A stretch of 10,020 bases of DNA, taken from contig DJOV01000049.1 of the NCBI GenBank assembly GCA_002437285.1, positions 775 through 10,794 on the forward strand, written 5' to 3'. This document shows positions 1-5,834 of the stretch, piece after piece. The notes beneath the pieces were generated by a model. The model was not told where the DNA came from and searched no databases. It worked only from the letters and a program-made list of their open reading frames with translations. Positions within the stretch are counted from its first letter, which is position 1. The number at the start of each line of letters is the position of its first letter. This DNA comes from Prevotella sp. UBA6429 (GTDB lineage: Bacteria > Bacteroidota > Bacteroidia > Bacteroidales > Bacteroidaceae). Position numbers and translations under genes: made by a program.

Positions 1-1
1 A

Positions 2-37
2 TATCGTTATGGTGGTAATTTACAGAATCAACCTTAG
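2..37 (+). other. Possible 3' tail of an upstream gene
   Basis: One open frame enters from the left edge and ends at a TAG at 35-37, giving the residues YRYGGNLQNQP. The strong hairpin at 61-101 begins 23 nt after this stop, which is the usual place for a terminator after a gene. Eleven residues are too few to identify a family. A second frame also runs in from the edge and ends at the TGA at 51-53, so the true frame is uncertain. Confidence 0.2.
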
Positions 38-60
38 ACAAGGGTTGGTGTGAATTTGCC

Positions 61-101
61 GACAAGGGCGCAGTGAGGTCTTCCTCATTGCGCCTTTCGT
101 C
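61..101 (+). terminator. Strong hairpin, possible terminator of the upstream gene
   Basis: Bases 64-78 pair with 83-97 (15 pairs, two of them G-T wobbles) around a 4-nt TCTT loop. The stem extends by GAC 61-63 with GTC 99-101 across one bulged C at 98. No real T-run follows, so this is not a textbook intrinsic terminator on either strand. It could be a terminator for the gene left of the window, a 3'-end stabiliser, or part of a small RNA. Confidence 0.45.
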
Positions 102-292
102 ATTCGGCGGATGCTTCCTTATTGTGAGGCGACAGTCTTCTTGCAAAACCTCTTTTCAAGAGTCAGAATGAGGTGTTGACGATGGGGGAGCCCTGTGTTT
201 GCCTCATGGAAAATCGGGTAAGGCAAGGAAACTACTGTATGTTAAAGCGTTTCCTAAGAGCTGTTATCTTTTTCAAAAAACTCGTATTTTTA
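102..292. other. Gene-free stretch, no feature recognised
   Basis: Between the hairpin at 61-101 and the ffh promoter I see no convincing gene on either strand, no tRNA and no riboswitch core I recognise. A TTG-started frame from 199 runs into the ffh start but has no protein-like features, and it crosses the promoter at 293-324. Short inverted repeats such as CTCTT/AAGAG near 151-163 are too small to interpret. A TATCTTTT at 265-272 is a poor copy of a -7 box. Confidence 0.4.
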
Positions 293-324
293 TTTCCTGT
301 TCTTTTATTTATTATGTATCTTTG
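293..324 (+). promoter_or_regulatory. Bacteroidota-type promoter for ffh
   Basis: A perfect -7 element of the form TAnnTTTG (TATCTTTG) lies at 317-324. A near -33 element, TTTC at 293-296, sits 20 nt upstream, the normal spacing for the primary sigma factor of Bacteroidota. Transcription would start near 330, giving ffh a leader of roughly 185-190 nt. Confidence 0.6.
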
Positions 325-362
325 CAAGAAATAGGAAATGCTTGGGTGAAGGTTTCCGATGA

Positions 363-429
363 GCTCGTTTTTCTGCACACGGCGAGGGCTGAATGTGCAA
401 AAAATGAGGTTGAAGGCGCCAAAACGAGC
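363..429 (+). other. Nested inverted repeats in the ffh leader
   Basis: GCTCGTTTT at 363-371 is the exact reverse complement of 421-429, forming a 9-bp outer stem. Inside it, TGCACA at 374-379 pairs exactly with TGTGCA at 394-399. Together they would fold part of the leader RNA between the promoter and ffh into a two-level structure. No T-run follows 429, so this is not a terminator as it stands. It matches no riboswitch or SRP RNA consensus I know. A regulatory role is inference. Confidence 0.35.
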
Positions 430-517
430 CGTCAAGATGATAGACGCGACAATGCAGGTCTGTTACATGGCGATGCCTGTTTGTTAAAAAGAAAAAATCA
501 AGTAAAGAAGAATAAAG

Positions 518-1873
518 ATGTTTGAGAACTTAAGTGAACGCCTGGAACGCTCTTTCAAGATATTGAAAGGTGAGGGCAAGATCACCGAGATCAATGTTGC
601 GGAGACCCTGAAAGATGTGCGCCGCGCCCTTTTGGATGCCGATGTCAACTATAAGGTGGCCAAGAGCTTCACCGACACAGTGAAGGCCAAGGCCCTGGGC
701 ATGAACGTGCTGACGGCCGTCAAGCCCGGTCAGCTCATGGTCAAGATTGTCCATGACGAGTTGGCCAAGTTGATGGGTGGCGAGGCCACGGAGCTCCACC
801 TCACAGGCAAGCCCTCGATCATCCTGATGTCGGGTTTGCAGGGATCGGGTAAGACCACGTTCAGCGGCAAGCTGGCCAATATGCTCAAGACGAAGCAGCA
901 CAAGAACCCCTTGCTGGTGGCCTGTGACGTGTATCGCCCCGCTGCCATCGAGCAGCTGAAGGTCGTTGGCAGCCAGATTGGTGTGCCGGTGTTTGCTGAG
1001 GAGGAGAGCAAGAACGTTAACGAGATAGCCCTCCACGCCATCCAGGAGGCTAAGGCCAAAGGCCACGACGTGGTCATCATCGATACCGCCGGCCGTCTGG
1101 CCGTCGACGAGCAGATGATGCAGGAGATAGCGTCGCTCAAGGAAACCGTTCATCCCGATGAGACCCTGTTTGTGGTCGACTCGATGACCGGACAGGACGC
1201 CGTGAACACGGCCAAGGAGTTCAACGACCGCCTCGACTTCGACGGCGTGGTGCTCACCAAGCTCGACGGTGACACCCGTGGCGGTGCGGCCCTCTCCATC
1301 CGCACGGTGGTCACCAAGCCCATCAAGTTTATCGGAACGGGCGAGAAGATGGAGGCCCTCGACGTGTTCCATCCCGAGCGCATGGCCGACCGCATCCTCG
1401 GCATGGGTGACGTGGTGTCGCTCGTGGAGCGTGCCCAAGAGCAGTTTGACGAGGAAGAGGCCAAACGCCTGCAGAAGAAGATCCAGAAGAACAAGTTCGA
1501 CTTCAACGACTTCCTCAAGCAGATTGAGCAGATTAAGAAGATGGGAAACCTCAAGGAACTCGCCTCGATGATTCCCGGTGTGGGCAAGGCCATCAAGGAC
1601 GTCGATATCGACGACAACGCCTTCAATGGCATAGAGGCCATCATCCGCAGCATGACCCCGCAGGAGCGCACGTCGCCCGAGGTGCTCAACCAGAGCCGCA
1701 AGATGCGCATAGCCAAGGGCTCGGGCACCAGCATACAGGAGGTGAACCGCCTTGTGAAGCAGTTTGACCAGACCCGCAAGATGATGAAGATGGTCACGGG
1801 CAACCAGGCTATGTCGATGATGGCACGCATGAAAGACATGAAGGGCGCCATGCCCCGCATGCCCAAGTTGTAA
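518..1873 (+). CDS. ffh: Signal recognition particle GTPase Ffh (SRP54)
   Basis: This is the protein part of the signal recognition particle. It binds SRP RNA, grips hydrophobic signal sequences as they leave the ribosome, and docks with the receptor FtsY to deliver inner-membrane and exported proteins. At 451 residues it has the usual length. The N domain covers about 1-90. The GTPase G domain follows, with the P-loop GLQGSGKTT at 106-114, DVYRPAA at 137-143, DTAGR at 189-193, TKLDGDTRGG at 247-256 and GTGE at 273-276. The methionine-rich M domain (about 300-451) contains the RNA-binding helix-turn-helix segment SRKMRIAKGSG at 393-403 and ends in a Met-rich tail. The ATG at 518 starts the conserved MFENLSERL and follows an A-rich stretch without a clear Shine-Dalgarno sequence. 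folD follows after 18 nt, so the two are probably co-transcribed from the promoter at 293-324. Identification is secure. Confidence 0.98.
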   Translation: MFENLSERLERSFKILKGEGKITEINVAETLKDVRRALLDADVNYKVAKSFTDTVKAKALGMNVLTAVKPGQLMVKIVHDELAKLMGGEATELHLTGKPSIILMSGLQGSGKTTFSGKLANMLKTKQHKNPLLVACDVYRPAAIEQLKVVGSQIGVPVFAEEESKNVNEIALHAIQEAKAKGHDVVIIDTAGRLAVDEQMMQEIASLKETVHPDETLFVVDSMTGQDAVNTAKEFNDRLDFDGVVLTKLDGDTRGGAALSIRTVVTKPIKFIGTGEKMEALDVFHPERMADRILGMGDVVSLVERAQEQFDEEEAKRLQKKIQKNKFDFNDFLKQIEQIKKMGNLKELASMIPGVGKAIKDVDIDDNAFNGIEAIIRSMTPQERTSPEVLNQSRKMRIAKGSGTSIQEVNRLVKQFDQTRKMMKMVTGNQAMSMMARMKDMKGAMPRMPKL

Positions 1874-1880
1874 ATTAATA

Positions 1881-1885
1881 AGGAG
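1881..1885 (+). promoter_or_regulatory. Shine-Dalgarno sequence of folD
   Basis: AGGAG lies 6 nt before the folD ATG, inside the 18-nt gap after ffh. Good Shine-Dalgarno matches are uncommon in Bacteroidota, so this one supports the start at 1892 and suggests folD is translated independently of ffh. Confidence 0.55.
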
Positions 1886-1891
1886 AACATT

Positions 1892-2779
1892 ATGGCATAC
1901 ACATTAATCGACGGTAAGGCGACAGCCGCCGCCATCAAGCGGCAGATAGCCGACGAGGTACAGGACATTGTGGCCCGTGGCGGCAAGCGCCCCCACCTGG
2001 CTGCCGTGCTGGTGGGACACGACGGAGGTTCGGAGACCTATGTGAAAAACAAGGTCATCGCCTGTGAGCAGTGTGGCTTCAAGTCGACGCTCATCCGCTA
2101 TGAGGACAACGTGACCGAAGAGGAATTGCTGGCCTGTGTCGACCGTCTCAACAAGGACGCTGATGTTGACGGCTTCATCGTGCAGCTGCCTCTGCCCAAG
2201 CATATCGATGAGCAGAAAATCATCATGGCCATCGACTACCGCAAGGATGTCGACGGCTTCCATCCCATCAATGTGGGGCGCATGAGCATAGGCCTGCCCT
2301 GCTTCATCTCGGCCACGCCACTGGGCATCTTGACCCTGCTCCAGCACTATCATGTGGAGACATCGGGCAAGAAATGCGTGGTGCTGGGCCGCAGCAACAT
2401 CGTCGGCAAGCCCATGGCCCAGCTGATGATGCAGAAGCAGTATGGCGATGCCACCGTGACGGTGTGCCACTCTCACTCGAAGACACTGAAGGAAGAGTGC
2501 CGCAAGGCTGACATCATCATCGCTGCCATCGGACAGCCCAATTTCGTGACAGCCGACATGGTCAAGGAAGGCGCTGTGGTCATTGATGTAGGCACGACGC
2601 GTGTGCCTGACGCAACACGCAAGAGCGGCTTCCGCCTCAATGGCGACGTGAAGTTTGACGAGGTCGCCCCCAAGTGCTCCTTCATCACACCTGTTCCGGG
2701 TGGCGTGGGCCCCATGACCATCTGCTCGCTGATGAAGAACACGCTTGCCGCCGGCAAGAAAGCTTACTACAAGGCATGA
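1892..2779 (+). CDS. folD: Bifunctional methylene-THF dehydrogenase / methenyl-THF cyclohydrolase FolD
   Basis: This cytosolic enzyme oxidises 5,10-methylene-tetrahydrofolate to 5,10-methenyl-THF with NADP+ and then hydrolyses it to 10-formyl-THF, feeding one-carbon units to purine and formyl-methionine synthesis. The length of 295 residues is normal. Visible family signatures are SETYVKNK at 47-54 with the catalytic lysine K54, GFIVQLPLP at 94-102, KDVDGFHPINVG at 118-129, the nucleotide-binding GRSNIVGKP at 166-174, and PVPGGVGPMT at 267-276. The last is the classic C-terminal FolD signature. The ATG has AGGAG 6 nt upstream. The final bases overlap the start of the small TPR gene by ATGA, indicating translational coupling. 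No key residue appears to be missing. Confidence 0.97.
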   Translation: MAYTLIDGKATAAAIKRQIADEVQDIVARGGKRPHLAAVLVGHDGGSETYVKNKVIACEQCGFKSTLIRYEDNVTEEELLACVDRLNKDADVDGFIVQLPLPKHIDEQKIIMAIDYRKDVDGFHPINVGRMSIGLPCFISATPLGILTLLQHYHVETSGKKCVVLGRSNIVGKPMAQLMMQKQYGDATVTVCHSHSKTLKEECRKADIIIAAIGQPNFVTADMVKEGAVVIDVGTTRVPDATRKSGFRLNGDVKFDEVAPKCSFITPVPGGVGPMTICSLMKNTLAAGKKAYYKA

Positions 2780-2958
2780 TGACAGCGGCCGAGTGGTATC
2801 AGCAGGGCAACGCCCACAGGCAGCGCGGCGATTGGCAACACGCAATCAACTGCTACATGGAGGCGATAGAGCTCGACCCCCAGTCGCCCGCTGTGGAGGC
2901 CAAGGAGATGTTGGAAAACATCTTGAACTTCTACAACAAGGATGCCTACAACCCATGA
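2776..2958 (+). CDS. Small single-TPR protein
   Basis: This is a 60-residue acidic protein consisting of one tetratricopeptide-repeat hairpin plus a short tail. Residues 5-38 fit the TPR pattern closely: W7, G11, A13, G18, W20, A23, Y27, A30 and P35, ending in AIELDP, followed by a helix at about 39-53 and the tail NKDAYNP. TPR units bind other proteins. A single repeat is unusual and suggests a dimer or a small adaptor, but no partner can be named from the sequence. I chose the ATG at 2776 because it overlaps the folD stop (ATGA) and gives only TPR-like sequence. An ATG immediately after it, at 2779, is equally possible. The longer frame from 2674 would read folD sequence out of frame. There is no signal peptide or membrane segment. 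The position between folD and the oxidoreductase genes hints at co-transcription with both. Function unknown. Confidence 0.8.
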   Translation: MMTAAEWYQQGNAHRQRGDWQHAINCYMEAIELDPQSPAVEAKEMLENILNFYNKDAYNP

Positions 2959-2976
2959 CCCGCATGGCTTGGGTCA
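2953..2976 (+). other. Short hairpin at the end of the TPR gene
   Basis: TGACCC at 2956-2961 pairs with GGGTCA at 2971-2976. An alternative fold pairs CCATG 2953-2957 with CATGG 2963-2967. The stop codon lies inside the stem. No T-run follows, so it is unlikely to terminate transcription. It may mark a processing or attenuation point between folD/TPR and the oxidoreductase genes. I see no TAnnTTTG promoter in 2959-3024. Confidence 0.25.
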
Positions 2977-3024
2977 CGGGGATAAAAACTGACAACGAAT
3001 AAGAGATTTTAAAAGTTATTACCT

Positions 3025-3258
3025 ATGGCAAAAATAAAGGGCGCCATCGTCGTTAACACGGATCGATGCAAGGGATGCCAGTTGTGCATCGTGGCTTGTC
3101 CGAAGGATGTTATCGCCCTGGCTCAGAAAAAGGTAAACGTCCACGGTTACCCGTACGTGGAAGCCGCCCGTCCTGACGAGTGCATTGGCTGCGCCAGTTG
3201 CGGCATTGTCTGCCCGGACGGCTGTATAACGGTCTATAAGAAAAAAATGGAGGATTAA
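3025..3258 (+). CDS. korD: 2-oxoacid:ferredoxin oxidoreductase, ferredoxin-like delta subunit (2x[4Fe-4S])
   Basis: This 77-residue protein is the electron-transfer subunit of a four-part 2-oxoacid:ferredoxin oxidoreductase. It carries two 4Fe-4S binding motifs of the form CxxCxxCxxxCP: C15/C18/C21/C25 and C53/C56/C59/C63. An eight-cysteine protein of this kind would relay electrons from the beta-subunit cluster to soluble ferredoxin. An additional cysteine, C67, follows the second motif. The start gives MAKIKGAIVVNTDRC, matching the short lead-in before the first cluster typical of this subunit. The gene stops 5 nt before the alpha subunit, and GGAGG at 3249-3253 near its end serves the next gene. 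The same protein is often annotated simply as a 4Fe-4S dicluster ferredoxin. The subunit role is inferred from the neighbours, and the kor rather than vor name is not proven. Confidence 0.9.
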   Translation: MAKIKGAIVVNTDRCKGCQLCIVACPKDVIALAQKKVNVHGYPYVEAARPDECIGCASCGIVCPDGCITVYKKKMED

Positions 3259-3263
3259 AGGCT

Positions 3264-4349
3264 ATGGCAGAACAAGAAGTCGTTTTAATGAAAGGCAACG
3301 AGGCTATAGCCCACGCTGCCATCCGATGTGGTGCCGATGCTTTCTTCGGCTATCCCATTACTCCGCAAACAGAGATCATTGAGACCCTGTCGCTGCTCAA
3401 GCCCTGGGAGACCACGGGCATGGTGGTCGTGCAGGCCGAGAGCGAGGTGGCCTCCATCAACATGGTCTATGGTGGCGCCGGCGCCGGTAAGCGTGTGTTC
3501 ACCACCTCGTCGTCGCCTGGTGTGGCCCTGATGCAGGAGGGCATCGCCTACATGGCTGGCTCCGAGATACCGGGGGTCTTCGTCAATGTGCAGCGTGGCG
3601 GACCCGGACTGGGAACCATCCAGCCCTCGCAGAGTGACTATTTCCAGGCTACGCGTGGCGGTGGCAACGGCGACTATAACGTCATCGTGTTGGCACCTAA
3701 CTCCGTCCAGGAGATGGCCGACTTCGTCGACTTGGCCTTCGAACTGGCCTTCAAGTATCGCAATCCGGCCATGATCCTCTCCGATGGCGTCATCGGCCAG
3801 ATGATGGAGAAGGTGGTGTTGCCGCCCTTCAAGCCTCGCCGCACCGAGGAGCAGATCCGCAAGGAGTGTCCTTGGGCTACCATCGGGCGCACGAAGGACC
3901 GTGAGCCCAACATCCTGACGTCGCTCGAGCTGAAGTCGGAGGTCATGGAGGTGCGTAACCTCCATTTGCAGGAGAAGTACAAGACCATCCGCGAGACGGA
4001 GGTGCGCTACGAGACCCAGCAGTGTGACGATGCCGACTACATCATCGTGTCGTTTGGCAGTGCGGCCCGCATCGGCGAGAAAGCCGTGGAGCTGGCGCGT
4101 GCCGAGGGCATCAAGGTGGGGCTCTTCCGTCCCATCACGCTGTGGCCGTTCCCCAGCAAGGAGATCGCGGCCATGGCTAAGGGGAAGAAGGGCATGCTTG
4201 TCAGCGAGATCAACGCGGGGCAGATGATACAAGACGTGAAACTGGCTGTCAACGGGGCGCTGCCCGTCGAGCACTTCGGTCGCTTGGGTGGCATTGTGCC
4301 TGAGCCGGAAGAGATCGTCAACGCTTTGAAGGAAAAATTAATGAGGTAA
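3264..4349 (+). CDS. korA: 2-oxoacid:ferredoxin oxidoreductase, alpha subunit (KorA/VorB type)
   Basis: This is the alpha subunit of the thiamine-diphosphate enzyme that reversibly converts a 2-oxoacid plus CoA to acyl-CoA, CO2 and reduced ferredoxin. At 361 residues it fits the separate-subunit form, without the fused gamma domain found in two-subunit enzymes. The pyrimidine-binding domain starts with the hallmark YPITPQTE at 30-37. The QAESEVA stretch at 57-63 should hold the glutamate that contacts the TPP pyrimidine ring. Further conserved segments are TTSSSPG at 80-86 and RGGPGLGTIQPSQSD at 111-125. The C-terminal third (about 250-361) is the transketolase C-like domain II. GGAGG lies 10 nt before the ATG. 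Databases often call this protein 3-methyl-2-oxobutanoate dehydrogenase subunit VorB. Whether 2-oxoglutarate or branched-chain 2-oxoacids are the real substrate cannot be read from the sequence. Confidence 0.93.
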   Translation: MAEQEVVLMKGNEAIAHAAIRCGADAFFGYPITPQTEIIETLSLLKPWETTGMVVVQAESEVASINMVYGGAGAGKRVFTTSSSPGVALMQEGIAYMAGSEIPGVFVNVQRGGPGLGTIQPSQSDYFQATRGGGNGDYNVIVLAPNSVQEMADFVDLAFELAFKYRNPAMILSDGVIGQMMEKVVLPPFKPRRTEEQIRKECPWATIGRTKDREPNILTSLELKSEVMEVRNLHLQEKYKTIRETEVRYETQQCDDADYIIVSFGSAARIGEKAVELARAEGIKVGLFRPITLWPFPSKEIAAMAKGKKGMLVSEINAGQMIQDVKLAVNGALPVEHFGRLGGIVPEPEEIVNALKEKLMR

Positions 4350-4354
4350 GGAAA

Positions 4355-5122
4355 ATGGCAAACGATATAATTGCGCCGGAAAATCTTGTCTACAAGAAAC
4401 CGGAACTGATGAATGACACCCCGATGCACTATTGCCCGGGCTGTTCTCATGGAGTGGTCCACAAACTTGTTGCGGAGGTTATCGAGGAGATGGGCATGGC
4501 GGAGAAGACTGTGGGCGTGTGCCCTGTGGGCTGCGCGGTCTTTGCCTATCGCTATCTTGACATCGACTGGCAGGAGGCTGCCCACGGACGAGCACCCGCT
4601 GTGGCCACGGCCATCAAGCGCTTGTGGCCCGACCGTCTCGTCTTCACCTACCAGGGCGACGGTGACTTGGCCTGCATCGGCACGTGTGAGACCATCCATG
4701 CGCTCAACCGCGGCGAGAACATTGCCATCATCTTCATCAACAATGCCATCTACGGCATGACAGGAGGACAGATGGCGCCCACAACGCTCATCGGGCAGAA
4801 GACATCCACGTGTCCTTATGGCCGTGACCCGAAGATACATGGTTACCCACTCAACATCACCGAGCTGGCTGCCCATCTCGATGGCACATGCTACGTGACA
4901 CGCCAGAGCGTGGAGACCGTGGCGTCCATCCGCAAGGCCAAGGCTGCCATCAAGAAGGCTTTCACGGCCTCTATGGAGGGCAAGGGCTCCAGCCTCGTGG
5001 AGATAGTGTCTACCTGCAACAGCGGTTGGAAGCTGTCGCCCGTGAAGGCCAACCAGTGGATGGAGGAGCACATGTTTGAGAAGTATGTCAAGGGTGATTT
5101 AAAGAATACATTGGACGAATGA
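4355..5122 (+). CDS. korB: 2-oxoacid:ferredoxin oxidoreductase, beta subunit (TPP-binding, 4Fe-4S)
   Basis: This is the catalytic TPP-binding subunit of the oxidoreductase, 255 residues long. The TPP/Mg motif runs from GDG at 101-103 to NN at 129-130, followed by AIYGMTGGQ at 131-139. YCPGC near the N terminus (C27, C30), C60 in the CPVGC segment and C221 in STCNSGW match the four cysteines that hold the proximal 4Fe-4S cluster in this family. HGRAP at 78-82 is also a family feature. The gene begins 5 nt after korA with AAGGA directly before the ATG, and it overlaps the gamma gene by 4 nt, so the subunits should be made in step. Apart from the open substrate question described for alpha, nothing looks damaged or missing. 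Confidence 0.94.
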   Translation: MANDIIAPENLVYKKPELMNDTPMHYCPGCSHGVVHKLVAEVIEEMGMAEKTVGVCPVGCAVFAYRYLDIDWQEAAHGRAPAVATAIKRLWPDRLVFTYQGDGDLACIGTCETIHALNRGENIAIIFINNAIYGMTGGQMAPTTLIGQKTSTCPYGRDPKIHGYPLNITELAAHLDGTCYVTRQSVETVASIRKAKAAIKKAFTASMEGKGSSLVEIVSTCNSGWKLSPVKANQWMEEHMFEKYVKGDLKNTLDE

Positions 5123-5664
5123 AAACAGAAATCATTATTTCAGGCTTCGGAGGACAAGGTGTCCTCTCCATGGGCAAGATATTGGCTTACTCAGGCCTGA
5201 TGGAAGACAAGGAAGTGACCTGGATGCCGGCCTATGGCCCGGAGCAGCGTGGCGGAACGGCCAATGTGACGGTCATCGTCAGCGATGAGCGCATCTCGTC
5301 GCCCATCCTGAGCAAGTATGACGTGGCCATCGTCCTCAACCAACCCTCGATGGACAAGTTCGCGCCGAAGGTGAAGCCCGGTGGCATACTCATCTATGAT
5401 GGCTATGGCATCATGAACCTGACCGACAGGAAGGATATCCATGTCTTCCGCATCAACGCAATGGACAAGGCTGCGGAGATGAAAAACTCCAAGGTCTTCA
5501 ACATGATTGTGCTGGGCGGACTGCTCAAGGTGTGCCCTGTGGTGAGCACCGACGGACTCAACAAGGCTCTCTTCAAGAGCCTGCCGGAACGGCATCACAA
5601 CCTCATCCCGCTCAACATGCAGGCCGTGGACGAGGGAATGAAAATCATTGAGCAAATACGATAA
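5119..5664 (+). CDS. korC: 2-oxoacid:ferredoxin oxidoreductase, gamma subunit
   Basis: This 181-residue gamma subunit completes the oxidoreductase. It shows the family's N-terminal GFGGQG at 9-14, followed by PAYGPEQRGGTANV at 37-50, SDERISSP and a Rossmann-like alpha/beta pattern, ending in NMQAVDEGMKIIEQIR. In related enzymes this domain helps close the active site and bind CoA. Its ATG overlaps the korB stop codon as ATGA, and this start places GFGGQG at the expected distance from the N terminus. It is the last gene of the unit, with the terminator at 5696-5730 starting 31 nt after the stop. It is a separate polypeptide rather than fused to alpha. Confidence 0.94.
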   Translation: MKTEIIISGFGGQGVLSMGKILAYSGLMEDKEVTWMPAYGPEQRGGTANVTVIVSDERISSPILSKYDVAIVLNQPSMDKFAPKVKPGGILIYDGYGIMNLTDRKDIHVFRINAMDKAAEMKNSKVFNMIVLGGLLKVCPVVSTDGLNKALFKSLPERHHNLIPLNMQAVDEGMKIIEQIR

Positions 5665-5695
5665 TACTTGATTTTTTTATAACTCTCTAGTTTAG

Positions 5696-5730
5696 AAGGT
5701 GGGTGGCAGTGATTGCTACCTGCCTTTTTT
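5696..5730 (+). terminator. Intrinsic terminator after the oxidoreductase genes
   Basis: Bases 5696-5707 pair with 5715-5726 (12 pairs, three of them wobbles) around a 7-nt loop, followed by a run of six Ts at 5725-5730. A separate run of seven Ts at 5672-5678 lies just before it. This separates the korDABC unit from the arabinofuranosidase gene. Confidence 0.8.
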
Positions 5731-5797
5731 GTTTGCATTTTGTTGCCCGAATGTCATTTTTCTCCCTTTTCGGGCTTCTTGTTGTCGCTAAATATGT

Positions 5798-5805
5798 TAT
5801 CTTTG
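5798..5805 (+). promoter_or_regulatory. Promoter -7 element of the arabinofuranosidase gene
   Basis: TATCTTTG is a perfect TAnnTTTG -7 box. No good TTTG stands at the -33 position; the region there reads CTTCTTG. Transcription should begin near 5811, about 24 nt before the ATG at 5835. This argues against the longer reading frame from 5703, which would run through both the terminator and this promoter. Confidence 0.65.
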
Positions 5806-5834
5806 CAAAGAGATACCAACCTAAAACAACAGAC

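Noticed and set aside
181..260. Possible cobalamin-type riboswitch (GGGTAAGGCAAGG with flanking stems)
   Set aside because: The conserved core boxes and the long arms are missing, and the downstream gene ffh has no link to cobalamin.
232..435. Minus-strand frame of 67 residues in the ffh leader
   Set aside because: No promoter or start signal, a basic low-complexity-like product, and it covers the + strand promoter and leader repeats.
199..525. Open frame of 108 residues before ffh
   Set aside because: It needs a TTG start, spans the ffh promoter and leader, overlaps the ffh start, and its product shows no domain-like pattern.
530..1438. Long minus-strand frames opposite ffh, folD, korA and the GH51 gene (up to 345 codons)
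   Set aside because: They are shadows of GC-biased third codon positions in well-identified + strand genes. The products are rich in His, Leu and Arg without recognisable motifs.
2674..2775. Longer N terminus for the small TPR protein
   Set aside because: It lies wholly within folD in another frame and encodes no TPR-like sequence. The ATGA junction at 2776 is the natural start.
5703..5834. 44-residue N-terminal extension of the GH51 protein
   Set aside because: It would be read through the terminator stem (5696-5730) and the promoter -7 box (5798-5805), and it would bury the clear signal peptide starting at 5835.
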